Source: CAYOZL01 sp964408435 | Lineage (GTDB): Bacteria > Bdellovibrionota_C > UBA2361 > SZUA-149 > CAYOZL01 | Direction: 5' to 3' | Length of the DNA: 40,227 nt | Assembly: GCA_964408435.1 (NCBI GenBank) | Contig: CAYOZL010000017.1 | Span: 1 to 40,227 of the forward strand | Shown here: in pieces, positions 24,114 through 33,239 of the stretch | Position numbering within the stretch: the first letter of the stretch is position 1 | How the letters are laid out: every line of letters starts with the position of its first letter | Made by a program: the position numbers and the translations under genes | Notes under the pieces: generated by a model | The model's input: the letters and a program-made list of their open reading frames with translations, nothing else | The model's database searches: none | Told to the model about the DNA's origin: nothing

Positions 24114-24579
24114 AATACTATTACTTATAAGTGCTCTGTTTTTAAACTTCCTCTTTTCAAGGCAAGCTTTTGCAGTAGAGCTAACAATTGTAAATGACCT
24201 AAAAGAATACGAACAAAATAGAGTTCTAAACATAGAAAATGCAATCTCAATTGAGTCGCCAAAAAGAAAAGAAAACTTCAAACTAAACCCTGGAGAGAAA
24301 AAAGCTCTCACAAAGGGAAATATCAGAAGTTTTGTTCTTACAAGAGCTTTCCCAAGGCATAAGATTAAATACGATATTCTTTGCCCAAAAAATTCTAAAG
24401 GCAAACATAATGTAAACTTAATTCAAATCCACAACAATGAAATCCCTGGGAAATGCAAACTTGCTAGAACCGGTCATCGCTCAAAAGTAGGGGGAATGAA
24501 CTGGAAGATAATAGATAAAGATGCATGGAAAGAGCTTGAGAAAGAAAGAGTGGGAATGAAAATGAGCTTAGACAGATAG
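24106..24579 (+). CDS. Small exported hypothetical protein
   Basis: The product is 157 residues and not recognised. I chose the ATG at 24106-24108, giving the signal peptide MNKILLLISALFLNFLFSRQAFA, over an upstream TTG. The gene overlaps the TrmB-like gene by 8 bases. The mature protein is basic (many K and R) with two cysteines (YDILCPKN and PGKCKLAR) that could form a disulfide in the periplasm. It is probably co-transcribed with its upstream neighbour, but a functional link is not apparent. Confidence 0.6.
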   Translation: MNKILLLISALFLNFLFSRQAFAVELTIVNDLKEYEQNRVLNIENAISIESPKRKENFKLNPGEKKALTKGNIRSFVLTRAFPRHKIKYDILCPKNSKGKHNVNLIQIHNNEIPGKCKLARTGHRSKVGGMNWKIIDKDAWKELEKERVGMKMSLDR

Positions 24580-24637
24580 CAATTTAAAAATTCCTATCGC
24601 TAGTATTAGTTCTCTGCTAATTAATCATTCTTCTTAT

Positions 24638-25057
24638 ATGACTCACTATATCGGACTTATTATACTAGGACTTTTTGCTGGCTTCACAAGTGGGCTACTT
24701 GGCATTGGAGGAGGCGTAATACTTGTACCTGCTCTAGCATTATTTTTTGGAATACCTTTTCATAAAGCAGCAGGTGTGTCTCTTGCAATTATAGTTCCTA
24801 CTGCACTATCAAGTATGCTTAAACATTACGCTGAAGGAAATGTAGATTTTAGCTTTGCTTTTATTATTGCAGTATTTGCAATGCTTGGCGGATGGCTAGG
24901 GGCTTCTTATTCAACAGCACTACCTGCAGCTGCACTTAAAAAAGTATTCGCTATATTTATGATTATTATTGGATGCAATATGTTATTTGGTTGGAGCAAT
25001 AAAGCCGTTCAAACAGCAAAAAATAAAACAAGCGAAATTACGCAGAACAATATTTAA
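24638..25057 (+). CDS. Half-size TauE/SafE-family membrane protein
   Basis: The product is 139 residues with four hydrophobic helices. The N-terminal GLFAGFTSGLLGIGGGVILVPAL is the signature of the TauE/SafE (DUF81) anion and sulfite exporter family. Normal members are about 250 residues with two such repeats; this has one. The gene ends in a clear polar C-terminus (AVQTAKNKTSEITQNNI), not an abrupt cut, so it may be a natural single-repeat form working as a dimer. Confidence 0.78.
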   Translation: MTHYIGLIILGLFAGFTSGLLGIGGGVILVPALALFFGIPFHKAAGVSLAIIVPTALSSMLKHYAEGNVDFSFAFIIAVFAMLGGWLGASYSTALPAAALKKVFAIFMIIIGCNMLFGWSNKAVQTAKNKTSEITQNNI

Positions 25058-25075
25058 CTAAAGTAATCTAAGCTT

Positions 25076-25417
25076 TTAGAATGGTTTTAAAGTCACCATA
25101 GAAATAGCTATAGAAACTAAGATAATTAAAGCTATTAAAACTTGTTTTTTATGTTCTCTTCTTTTGTAAGCAGAGCCAACTAAAACAACTAGCAAAAACC
25201 AAACTACCATTTTCACTATTACCCAAACTGGAAAACCATATTTTGCTTTTGCAATTAATCCAAACCCACTGATTAAAGCTACAAGCCCTGCTATACCTGA
25301 GAACATTGAAACTTTCTTTTTCTCAGACTGCATCGGATTCGAAATAGCCCAAACAGCACTACCAACGAGAAAGAAAACAGATAAAAGATGTAATAGATGA
25401 TAAAATGTATAATTCAT
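25076..25417 (-). CDS. Small four-helix membrane protein
   Basis: The product is 113 residues with about four transmembrane helices and a conserved-looking start YHLLHLLSVFFLVGSAVWAI, in which two histidines face one side. The arrangement recalls small cytochrome b561/SirB-like or CopD-like membrane proteins with histidines that could bind haem, but I would not name a family. It is convergent with the half-size exporter gene. Confidence 0.55.
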   Translation of the reverse strand: MNYTFYHLLHLLSVFFLVGSAVWAISNPMQSEKKKVSMFSGIAGLVALISGFGLIAKAKYGFPVWVIVKMVVWFLLVVLVGSAYKRREHKKQVLIALIILVSIAISMVTLKPF

Positions 25418-25460
25418 ACTGAATCAATACCCCATACTCAAGAACAGAGCAATGGCTCTA

Positions 25461-25499
25461 AGGCGGGCCTGTCCGCCATAGCTTCAGCGACGGCGGGCT
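25461..25499. repeat. GC-rich dispersed-type palindromic repeat
   Basis: GGCGGGCCTGTCCGCC followed by ATAGCTTCAGCGACGGCGGGC forms a compact hairpin with CCGCC/GGCGG arms. It is far richer in G+C than its surroundings. Closely similar words (TCCGCC..AGCTTCAGCGA.GGCGG) are, from memory, scattered in many bacterial genomes. Here it supplies the last codons and stop of the coiled-coil gene. Confidence 0.6.
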
Positions 25500-25936
25500 T
25501 TCTTTTGAGTTTGAAGCCTATTCTCTAATTTCGTTGATTGAATTTTAGATGCTCCAACCTTATTAGTTAAAGAGTCTATATCATCTGTAATATCATCTAA
25601 CTTATTTACTAATGAATTCATTTTCCAATCAAATTGTTCTTTTTCAGTATCAACATCATTTTTAAATCTGTGAATAGAATCTCTTAAATACCCTCTTTCC
25701 TCTTTCGCATGCTCTAGAACTGTATTGAAGTCTTTAATTAAGATCCTAAGCTCTGGTGGCTCTTCTATTTTCACAGTCTTATACCTTTCGGGACTTGGGG
25801 CTGGAGCTTGCCTCCAAGTTGTAGTTGAAAGCCAAACAAATAAAGCGATTACAATAAATGCACCAGCAGCCATAAAGCGCTTATCTGTGCTTAATAATTG
25901 TTTTAAATCCGAAAAATTTTGTAGCTGTGAATTCAT
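25484..25936 (-). CDS. Single-pass membrane protein with long coiled coil
   Basis: The product is 150 residues of no named family. A cytoplasmic N-terminus (residues 1-20) is followed by a transmembrane helix FMAAGAFIVIALFVWL (about 21-37), a Pro-rich linker (APAPSPERY), and a long charged helix with heptad repeats (about 60-145) predicted to be a coiled coil. The last codons (K-A-R-R-R) and the stop come from the GC-rich repeat at 25461-25499, so the original C-terminus may have been different. The ATG at 25934-25936 lies in a 9-bp inverted repeat. Confidence 0.6.
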   Translation of the reverse strand: MNSQLQNFSDLKQLLSTDKRFMAAGAFIVIALFVWLSTTTWRQAPAPSPERYKTVKIEEPPELRILIKDFNTVLEHAKEERGYLRDSIHRFKNDVDTEKEQFDWKMNSLVNKLDDITDDIDSLTNKVGASKIQSTKLENRLQTQKKARRR

Positions 25937-25964
25937 AATTGTCTGTATAATAGTTATTATGAAT
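25931..25964. promoter_or_regulatory. 9-bp inverted repeat enclosing a TATAAT word
   Basis: ATTCATAAT (25931-25939) and ATTATGAAT (25956-25964) flank TGTATAATAG. It overlaps the start codon of the coiled-coil gene and lies in the divergent region before the propeller gene, a plausible operator for either. Confidence 0.35.
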
Positions 25965-26068
25965 AAAGTCTTAAGAGTAACTAATTAAAAAGACATGTAA
26001 GGCTCTAATTATACTGAGATTTTTATTGTAAAATCTATTAAAAACTATTAAACATCATAATAAAGCCA

Positions 26069-28423
26069 ATGAGCGAGCCAAAAGAAGAACTAGAAGAACA
26101 AGAGAAAAAACAGGGTAGAGAACAGAGAAAAGCTCTACTAAAAGAAAAGCTATCAAAATTAGCGATGTACTTCAGGGACGAATCTGTTCCGATGTATATA
26201 AGAGTTGGCATACTAATTGTAATCTCATTAATACTAACTTTTCCTTTTTGGGTAAATTTAGGCAAAGACAAAAGAAATAATAAATTTATAACTTCTAGCA
26301 GTTTTCCTGAAGGGGGCTCAGGCTTAGCTGAGAATTCAAAGAAGGAAGATCTGGCGGCGGCGGCACTAGTAGAATACGAAGAAAAAACAAAAAAACTCTC
26401 TGCAAAAGAACAAGAAGAACAAGAAAAAAAATCAAAAGTAGAAAAACATTTAAACTCTAAGAATCAAGACAAACAAGTAAATCTCTCTAAAAAAGACACT
26501 AGCAAAAAAAACACTGTTGAAAAAAATGCTGTCAAAGGTATCACCACTGCTAAAAAAAATAGCACTAGCGCCTTCAAAGCTTTCCCAATTCACATGCTAC
26601 ATCCCAGAGCAATTAAAAAGGGCCCTAACAATTCAGTCTGGGTCGCTGATAAATCAGGCATATTTACTTTTGCAAATGGCAAGCTAAGCAAAGGTAAATT
26701 AATTCTTAACAATGATATTTATGACAAAGAGTTCAACTCAGACCTACCTGACCTATCTAGCATCCACCCTGCAAAAGATGGCTCACTTTGGGCAGGATTT
26801 AAGGATGGAACACTAATGCGATATCACCGCTATGAATGGGAATACCTAAAAGGAAAAAATAGAAGTTCAGAAGCAGCAATTACCAGCTTTGTAGAAGATG
26901 AAAAAAATTTATTCGTAGGCTCTAAAGCACTATATCATTGGGAAAAAGAACGTTTGTTATCTAATCCTGATTTTAAAGATAGATGGGTCAATACTATGTC
27001 TTACAAAAAGGAATTTGGCTTACTTCTTGCTTCAGGAACATCACTTTATAAGCACACAAATAATAAATGGAAACTTTTTTTTAGAGCAAGCAAAAAAGAC
27101 AAAACCATTAATGTTATTTCTTTTGATAAAGATTCTATCTTACTTGGAACTTGGTCCGGTATCATTCGCTTGTCTGAAAAAGGAGTTATTCTAGATAGGT
27201 TACTAAGCAAGGAAAACGTTAAATCTATAGCTACAAGTTCTAAAAATTCTCTTTGGGCTGGCACTCGAGGAAAAGGTTTAAGATACTTTGATGGCGATGC
27301 TTGGTACGGGGCGAAAAAAGAACAAGGCTTAGGTGACTGGGCAACTGAAATCTTCATAGATAATAATATTATTTGGCTAGGAGTTACTGGTGCAGGATTA
27401 TTTCTAGCAAATGAAGAAAAAGCTAAAGAATGGATTTCTCAATTTCCAGATGTTTCAGTAGAAGAAAAACCTCTGGTTTTTAGAAACGGATGCGAAGCAG
27501 CTAAAAGCCTACTTAAAGATATTAACTTTTCAAATCAGGTTTCAACTAGAAAAATTGACGACAAACAATATGTATTTTTCAAAGGTCATCAAATATGCCC
27601 TAAAGGAAAGGGATATTACAGAAATGACAATTCTCTTGTTTTATTAGATGAGTGGACTATTAGGCTTTTTAAAGACAATAAAAGAACTGAAATTCCGATA
27701 GAAAAAGACTATCCCGCGGATCAAATAGATTCTATTCTATACGACTCTTCAAATTCTATTTGGATTCACTCTAAGCAAGAAAGCTTAACAAGGTACAAAG
27801 ATAGTAAATGGCAAAATCTAGAACTACTAACAAACAATCCTGTTAATTCTACCCTAGAAGATCAAGAACAAAAAATATGGTTTGGCACTAGCCCTGAATT
27901 CGATAAAGATAATAAATCCTATAGGGGAAAAAGTTTACATGCTTTTTTAGAAAAAGAATCCGTTGTTAGCTGGGAAAGTTTTGATTCTAAAAACGGTTTA
28001 ATACAAAACTCTATTTTAGCAATGAATATAAATACTGAAGGCAAGATAGCAATAGGAACAAGAGCTGGCATCAGTGTTGTAAATAAAGACAAAGAAGTAT
28101 TAAATTATGGTAAAAATATAAACCTTAAAAGAACACATATTACAGACTTAATAATAGATAAAAAAGAAAGAATTTGGCTTTCACATCAATACTTTTCAAA
28201 AGGCATTACTTGGATTGAAGATGATAAGATTTATATTCTAGATAAAGATTTATTCAATGATAAAATATCTAAAATAGCATTTGATAGAGCTGGTAGATTA
28301 TGGATGCTTGCATCTAATGGACAAGTAGGTGTTTATCCAAAGAATTACTTGTACGAAAAAGCTCGTGTAAAAGCATTTAACAAGAAAGCCCTTAGAGCTA
28401 GAAGGCTGGATAGGGAGAACTAA
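26069..28423 (+). CDS. Membrane-anchored beta-propeller with regulator-type propeller repeats
   Basis: The product is 784 residues. A charged N-terminus (1-45) is followed by one transmembrane helix (about 48-65, VGILIVISLILTFPFWVNL), a lysine/glutamate-rich coiled linker (about 90-170), and then a large domain of repeats with the pattern [SKR]-x-[IL]-W-x-[GS]...G[IL]...: SVWVADKSGIF, SLWAGFKDGTL, SLWAGTRGKGL, IIWLGVTGAGL, SIWIHSKQESL, KIWFGTS, KIAIGTRAGI, RLWMLASNGQ. These match two-component-regulator propeller (Reg_prop) repeats, normally the sensor part of hybrid kinases. Here no kinase, GGDEF or DNA-binding output domain follows. It may be a sensor partner or an extracytoplasmic binding protein. 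Confidence 0.78.
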   Translation: MSEPKEELEEQEKKQGREQRKALLKEKLSKLAMYFRDESVPMYIRVGILIVISLILTFPFWVNLGKDKRNNKFITSSSFPEGGSGLAENSKKEDLAAAALVEYEEKTKKLSAKEQEEQEKKSKVEKHLNSKNQDKQVNLSKKDTSKKNTVEKNAVKGITTAKKNSTSAFKAFPIHMLHPRAIKKGPNNSVWVADKSGIFTFANGKLSKGKLILNNDIYDKEFNSDLPDLSSIHPAKDGSLWAGFKDGTLMRYHRYEWEYLKGKNRSSEAAITSFVEDEKNLFVGSKALYHWEKERLLSNPDFKDRWVNTMSYKKEFGLLLASGTSLYKHTNNKWKLFFRASKKDKTINVISFDKDSILLGTWSGIIRLSEKGVILDRLLSKENVKSIATSSKNSLWAGTRGKGLRYFDGDAWYGAKKEQGLGDWATEIFIDNNIIWLGVTGAGLFLANEEKAKEWISQFPDVSVEEKPLVFRNGCEAAKSLLKDINFSNQVSTRKIDDKQYVFFKGHQICPKGKGYYRNDNSLVLLDEWTIRLFKDNKRTEIPIEKDYPADQIDSILYDSSNSIWIHSKQESLTRYKDSKWQNLELLTNNPVNSTLEDQEQKIWFGTSPEFDKDNKSYRGKSLHAFLEKESVVSWESFDSKNGLIQNSILAMNINTEGKIAIGTRAGISVVNKDKEVLNYGKNINLKRTHITDLIIDKKERIWLSHQYFSKGITWIEDDKIYILDKDLFNDKISKIAFDRAGRLWMLASNGQVGVYPKNYLYEKARVKAFNKKALRARRLDREN

Positions 28424-28447
28424 TAAACTTCCCTACTCTAAACTTTG

Positions 28448-30700
28448 CTATTCTAAACTTGCCTGGGCCACTGCAACAGTAATCATATTAAATATTTCAT
28501 CCACAGATGAATATTTCTGCAATACATATGCTGGCTTTTGAAGTCCGATAATAATTGGGCCTACAACCCTAGCCCCAGCTAAACGATGAAGCAATTTAAA
28601 ACTAATATTTGCAGACTGCATATCAGGAAAAACTAAGATATTTGCTGGCTTATCTAAACTAGAAAAAGAATAATGTGACTCTAGTACAGACTGTTCAACG
28701 GCAGCATCTGCTTGCATTTCACCATCAATTATTAAATTAGGCTCTCTAAGTTTAGCCTCACTTACAGCATCTCTAATCATTTTAGTGCTATCAGTTTGCA
28801 AGTTACCGAAATTTGAATACGAAAGCATGGCAACTCTTGGCTCAATACCGTGAGTTCTTGCAAATTCAGCAGACATTAATGCAATATCTGTTAACTTCTC
28901 TGAATTCATTTCTAAGTTTATTGCAGTATCGGAAAGGAACAGAGTCTTGCCTTTAACTGAAACCATATATAATGCAGCTGCAGTTTTATATTCAGGCTTT
29001 AAACCAATAAATTCCAACACTGGTCTTACATTTACGGCATAATTGCAATCTATTCCTGAGATTAAACCATCTACTTTAGACTCACTAAGTAATAATGTTG
29101 CAAAAGTATTATTATCTTTTAAGGCAAGTTCTGCATGCTCTCTTGTTATACCTTTTGAATCTTTCTTCTCTAGATACTTCTCAACTAAGGAATCTAATTC
29201 TGAATAATCATCTGGTGAGATTATTTCAGTTCCAGCTAGATTAAAGTCCATCTTTTTTGCTGTAGCTAAGATGTCATCTTTATTTCCAATTAGAACAGGT
29301 GAGCAAATTTTCTCATTTCTTGCCATTAAGGCTGCAGATAAAACTTTTTCATTTGATGCTTCTGCAAAAGCTATTTTCTTATCTGAACCTGTTTTTTTCG
29401 CAATTGCGTAATAATAACTAAGCATTGAGCGAGCTCTATTTTGCTTAGCTTTTAAATCAATTGTGTACTGTTCAATATCTATTTCTTTTCTTGCTACACC
29501 TGAATCAATTGCTGCTTTAGCAATTGCAGGAGAAAGATAGTAAAGAACTCTTGAGTCAAAAGGTTTAGGAATTAAATACTCGGGTCCAAAACTAAAATCT
29601 TTTCCACCGTAAGCTGCTTTTACATCCTCTGGAACAGGCTCTTTAGCTAAACCTGCAAGCGCTCTTACTGCTGCCATTTTCATTTCTTCATTAATAGACT
29701 TAGCTCTTACATCAAGCGCTCCTCTAAAAATAAATGGAAAACCTAGAACATTATTTACTTGGTTCGGAAAATCACTTCTTCCAGTAGCCATAATTACATC
29801 ATCTCTAGTTTGTTTAGCTAGGTTATAATCTATTTCAGGATCAGGATTTGCCATTGCAAAAACTATTGGATTTTTTGCCATTGATAGTAACATTTCAGGG
29901 CTAACTAAATCTTTCGCAGATAAACCGATAAAGACATCCGCACCTGTCATTGCATCTTCTAGAGTTCTTTTTTCAGTTTCTGTAGCGTATTTTTCTTTAA
30001 TAGGATTCATTCCTACTTCTCTGCCTTTAAAGATTACACCTTTTGAATCTATCATTAAAATGTTTTCTCTTTTAACTCCAAGGCTAATATATAGGTTCAC
30101 ACAAGCAACTGCTGCTGCCCCTGCCCCACTTACAACCATTTTAATTTCAGAAATTTCTCTTTTTGTAATTTCAATAGCATTTAACAATGCCGCACCAGCA
30201 ATAATTGCTGTTCCGTGCTGATCATCATGAAAAACAGGTATGTCTAGCATTTCCTGAAGTCTTTTTTCTATTTCAAAACATTCTGGAGCTTTAATATCCT
30301 CTAGGTTTATTCCACCAAAAGTAGGCCCCATTGTTGAAACTGCTTCAATGAACTTCTCAGGGTCAGGACAATCAAGCTCCAGATCGAAAACATCGATGTC
30401 GGCAAAAGCTTTAAATAAACAACCCTTTCCTTCCATTACTGGTTTTGAAGCTTCTGGACCAATATTTCCTAAGCCAAGTACTGCAGTTCCGTTACTGATA
30501 ACAGCTACTAGATTCCCCTTAGAAGTATAGCGGTAGACATCTTCTGGATTCTTTTCAATTTCCAAACACGGCTTTGCTACCCCTGGGCTATATGCCAAAG
30601 ATAAATCCCTAGAAGTCGCACAAGGTTTTGTAGGCGTAATTGATATTTTTCCAGGTGTAGGAGATTCGTGATATTTTAATGCTGGGTCTTTTTCTGTCAT
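28448..30700 (-). CDS. maeB: NADP-dependent malic enzyme fused to a phosphotransacetylase-like domain
   Basis: This 750-residue enzyme decarboxylates malate to pyruvate, giving NADPH. Residues 1-~410 are the malic enzyme: SLAYSPGVAKPCLEI, the catalytic region DDQHGTAIIAGAAL, and the Rossmann motif VVSGAGAAAVACVNLY. Residues ~430-750 form the phosphate acetyl/butyryltransferase-like domain that in MaeB regulates rather than catalyses. The length is typical for proteobacterial MaeB. ATG start with no evident ribosome binding site. It is convergent with the propeller gene and separated from thrS by 58 bases. Confidence 0.95.
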   Translation of the reverse strand: MTEKDPALKYHESPTPGKISITPTKPCATSRDLSLAYSPGVAKPCLEIEKNPEDVYRYTSKGNLVAVISNGTAVLGLGNIGPEASKPVMEGKGCLFKAFADIDVFDLELDCPDPEKFIEAVSTMGPTFGGINLEDIKAPECFEIEKRLQEMLDIPVFHDDQHGTAIIAGAALLNAIEITKREISEIKMVVSGAGAAAVACVNLYISLGVKRENILMIDSKGVIFKGREVGMNPIKEKYATETEKRTLEDAMTGADVFIGLSAKDLVSPEMLLSMAKNPIVFAMANPDPEIDYNLAKQTRDDVIMATGRSDFPNQVNNVLGFPFIFRGALDVRAKSINEEMKMAAVRALAGLAKEPVPEDVKAAYGGKDFSFGPEYLIPKPFDSRVLYYLSPAIAKAAIDSGVARKEIDIEQYTIDLKAKQNRARSMLSYYYAIAKKTGSDKKIAFAEASNEKVLSAALMARNEKICSPVLIGNKDDILATAKKMDFNLAGTEIISPDDYSELDSLVEKYLEKKDSKGITREHAELALKDNNTFATLLLSESKVDGLISGIDCNYAVNVRPVLEFIGLKPEYKTAAALYMVSVKGKTLFLSDTAINLEMNSEKLTDIALMSAEFARTHGIEPRVAMLSYSNFGNLQTDSTKMIRDAVSEAKLREPNLIIDGEMQADAAVEQSVLESHYSFSSLDKPANILVFPDMQSANISFKLLHRLAGARVVGPIIIGLQKPAYVLQKYSSVDEIFNMITVAVAQASLE

Positions 30701-30758
30701 GTTTTTTTCAACACTTTGCTTTTAGCTTCATTGCCAAATATTTATTGCTAAATATTCT

Positions 30759-32693
30759 TTAGTGTTTTTCCTTAGAATTTATTTTCTTATTACAAAAATC
30801 TACGAATGAATCTACACTCATAGAACCTAAATCGCTTCCATCTCTAACTCTTACAGTAACTTCATTTGAAGTTTCTTCTCTTTTTCCAATTACAAGCATG
30901 TAAGGAATTTTTTGAGTTTGAGCATTTCTAATTTTATAATTTAGAGTATTACTACTTTGATCAATCTCTACTCTAAAACCTTTTTTATTTAATTCTTCAT
31001 AAACGCCTTTAGCGTAGCTTTCAAATTTTGCAGAAACAGGAACAACAACAGCTTGTGTAGGAGCTATCCACACAGGAAATGCTCCTGCAAAATGCTCTAA
31101 AAGCACTCCAAAAAATCTTTCCATTGAACCAAGTAAAGCTCTATGAATCATATAAGGTCTATGGCTATTGCCATCTTCACCTATGTATTTTAAATCAAAA
31201 CGGTCAGGTAAATTAAAATCAAATTGAACTGTGCTTAATTGCCACTCACGTTCAATTGCATCCTGAACACAAATATCTATTTTAGGTCCGTAAAAAGCCC
31301 CGTCTCCATCTTTAACTTCAAATGGAACTCCACTTCTTTCTAATGCAGCTCTAAGAGCATTTTCTGCATCATCCCATTTCTGCTCATCACCAACTCTTTT
31401 CTCAGGTCTTGTACTTAGATAAACTGTAAAATCATCAAAACTAAAATCTTTTAAGATACCAAGACTGAAACTTAGCACTTCATCAATCTCAGCAGGCATT
31501 TGATCTGGTCTACAAAACAAATGCGCATCATCTTGAGTAAAACCTCTAACTCTTGTTAGACCGTGCAATGTTCCACTTCTTTCAAATCTATAAACTGTTC
31601 CCCACTCAGCAAAACGAAGTGGCAAGTCTCTGTATGAACGTAAATTACTGGAAAAAATTTCAGCATGAAATGGGCAATTCATTGGTTTTAGATAATACTC
31701 TAAACCATCAATATCTATTGGCGCATACATAGAGTCTTTATAAAATTCTAAATGCCCACTAGTTTCCCAAAGAGTAGATCTTCCAACATGAGGAGTGTAT
31801 ACGAAATCATAACCTGATTTTTCATGCTCTTCTTTGCAATACTTTTCAATTAAATGCCTAACTAAACCACCTTTTGGATGCCATAAAATCAAGCCCCCAC
31901 CAACTGTTTCAGGATTAGAACTAAATAAATTTAACTCCTTTCCAAGTCTTCTATGGTCTCTTTTTTTAGCTTCTTCTAAATTATGTAAATACTGCTCTAA
32001 GTCTTCTTTATTTAAAAAAGCAGTTCCGTATATTCTTTGAAGCATGGTGTTTTTCTCATCACCTCTCCAATAAGCACCTGCGACATCTAATAATTGAAAA
32101 TGTTTAACTTGATTTGTAAATCTAAGATGAGGTCCAGCGCATAAATCTACAAAGTCTCCATCTTGATAAAAAGAAGCGTTCTCACCCCTTGCTAAAATTT
32201 CCTCTAATAACTCCACCTTGTAAGGCTCAGATTTAACTTTTTCTTTTGCTTCCTCGTTTGTTAATTCAAGTCTTTCAAAAGTATGTTTTTCTTTAATAAT
32301 TTTTTTCATCTCCGCAGAGATTTCTTCTAAGTCTTCTGGAACAAATGGTTTAGTAACTTCAAAGTCATAATAAAAGCCATCTTTAGTTGCAGGACCAATC
32401 GCAAGCTTTGCTTCTGGATAAAGTCTTTTAACTGCCTGGGCTAAAACATGAGACATACTGTGACGATAAAATTTTCTTACCTCTGCGGTATCCTCTTTAA
32501 GTTTTAAAATTTTAGTAGTCCCACCTGTTTGAATTGGTGCTTGAAAATCAATTAGCTTCCCTTCTACCTCAATGCCAACTGCATCCTTAAGGGCATCTTT
32601 TCCTAGTTGCACAACGACATCAAAGGCTTTAGTGCCTGACTCGAAAGGTACAGTTTTTCCATCGTTAAATACGAGCTTTTCACTCATGACCAC
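30759..32693 (-). CDS. thrS: Threonyl-tRNA synthetase
   Basis: This ~644-residue class II synthetase charges tRNA-Thr and edits mischarged serine. The N-terminal TGS domain (1-65) is followed by the editing domain with HSMSHVLAQAVKRLYP and DLCAGPHL, then the catalytic core with NCPFHAEIF (zinc Cys), GTLHGLTRVRGFTQDDAHLFC, and PVWIAPTQAV beginning the anticodon-binding domain. Two starts are possible: GTG at 32691-32693, which has GGAG at ideal spacing, or ATG at 32685-32687. I kept the GTG. infC, often downstream, is absent. A small hairpin in the leader covers the binding site. Confidence 0.96.
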   Translation of the reverse strand: MVMSEKLVFNDGKTVPFESGTKAFDVVVQLGKDALKDAVGIEVEGKLIDFQAPIQTGGTTKILKLKEDTAEVRKFYRHSMSHVLAQAVKRLYPEAKLAIGPATKDGFYYDFEVTKPFVPEDLEEISAEMKKIIKEKHTFERLELTNEEAKEKVKSEPYKVELLEEILARGENASFYQDGDFVDLCAGPHLRFTNQVKHFQLLDVAGAYWRGDEKNTMLQRIYGTAFLNKEDLEQYLHNLEEAKKRDHRRLGKELNLFSSNPETVGGGLILWHPKGGLVRHLIEKYCKEEHEKSGYDFVYTPHVGRSTLWETSGHLEFYKDSMYAPIDIDGLEYYLKPMNCPFHAEIFSSNLRSYRDLPLRFAEWGTVYRFERSGTLHGLTRVRGFTQDDAHLFCRPDQMPAEIDEVLSFSLGILKDFSFDDFTVYLSTRPEKRVGDEQKWDDAENALRAALERSGVPFEVKDGDGAFYGPKIDICVQDAIEREWQLSTVQFDFNLPDRFDLKYIGEDGNSHRPYMIHRALLGSMERFFGVLLEHFAGAFPVWIAPTQAVVVPVSAKFESYAKGVYEELNKKGFRVEIDQSSNTLNYKIRNAQTQKIPYMLVIGKREETSNEVTVRVRDGSDLGSMSVDSFVDFCNKKINSKEKH

Positions 32694-32701
32694 AAATCTC
32701 T

Positions 32702-32724
32702 CCGCTAGAACTTTTGGCGAGCGG
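32702..32724 (-). promoter_or_regulatory. Leader hairpin over the thrS ribosome binding site
   Basis: On the minus strand CCGCT and AGCGG pair around a 13-base loop; the downstream arm contains the start of the GGAG. This could limit initiation, as translational operators do in some thrS leaders. The stem is only 5 bp. Confidence 0.3.
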
Positions 32725-32777
32725 TTAAAGTGCCATATTTATTGAAGAAGATAAAATTAATCTTTTGTTAAATTGAT

Positions 32778-33092
32778 TTATTTTTTGCTGTTTTCAACTA
32801 TTTCTTTAGGAATTGAAAAAGTATCTACACTATTTTGGTCTTTATTGCTGAATGAGAAATCAGATTTAGCAGTGTTTAGAGTTGTTAATAAGCTAGTTAA
32901 AACTTTATTATTATTATTAAAATTTCTAGATTCTTTTTTGCCTTTAATATTTTTCACACTAGCAGCAACTACAAAATCTCTTGGGAAGAAACCATTCACC
33001 GTTGCATCTGCATGAGCAAGATAAGGAAAAGAAATAGTCATCATAAAACCAAATATGAATACAACTGCCAAAATGTCTTCTGATTTAATCAT
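32778..33092 (-). CDS. Small exported hypothetical protein
   Basis: The product is 104 residues and not recognised. Residues 7-29 form a signal peptide (IFGFMMTISFPYLAHADA), so the mature protein is about 75 residues. It is polar, rich in N, K and S, and has no cysteine. It lies upstream of thrS on the same strand with an 84-base gap. Codon use is like the host. Confidence 0.55.
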   Translation of the reverse strand: MIKSEDILAVVFIFGFMMTISFPYLAHADATVNGFFPRDFVVAASVKNIKGKKESRNFNNNNKVLTSLLTTLNTAKSDFSFSNKDQNSVDTFSIPKEIVENSKK

Positions 33093-33239
33093 TAATTTAA
33101 TTTCCTACTAATATAGCCTATTAATGTAAAAAGCTACTTTAACTAAGATGTCGGTAATAAACAATAGATTCATGAGTTTTTTTACGTACATACTCAATTT
33201 AATTTTCTACAAGCTACTATTAGATGATAACATCCTATA

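Noticed and set aside
25107..25400. Antisense frames within longer genes (for example within sppA, glyA, thrS and the propeller gene)
   Set aside because: They are read opposite clearly conserved proteins, have no ribosome binding sites and give low-complexity or cysteine-rich translations.
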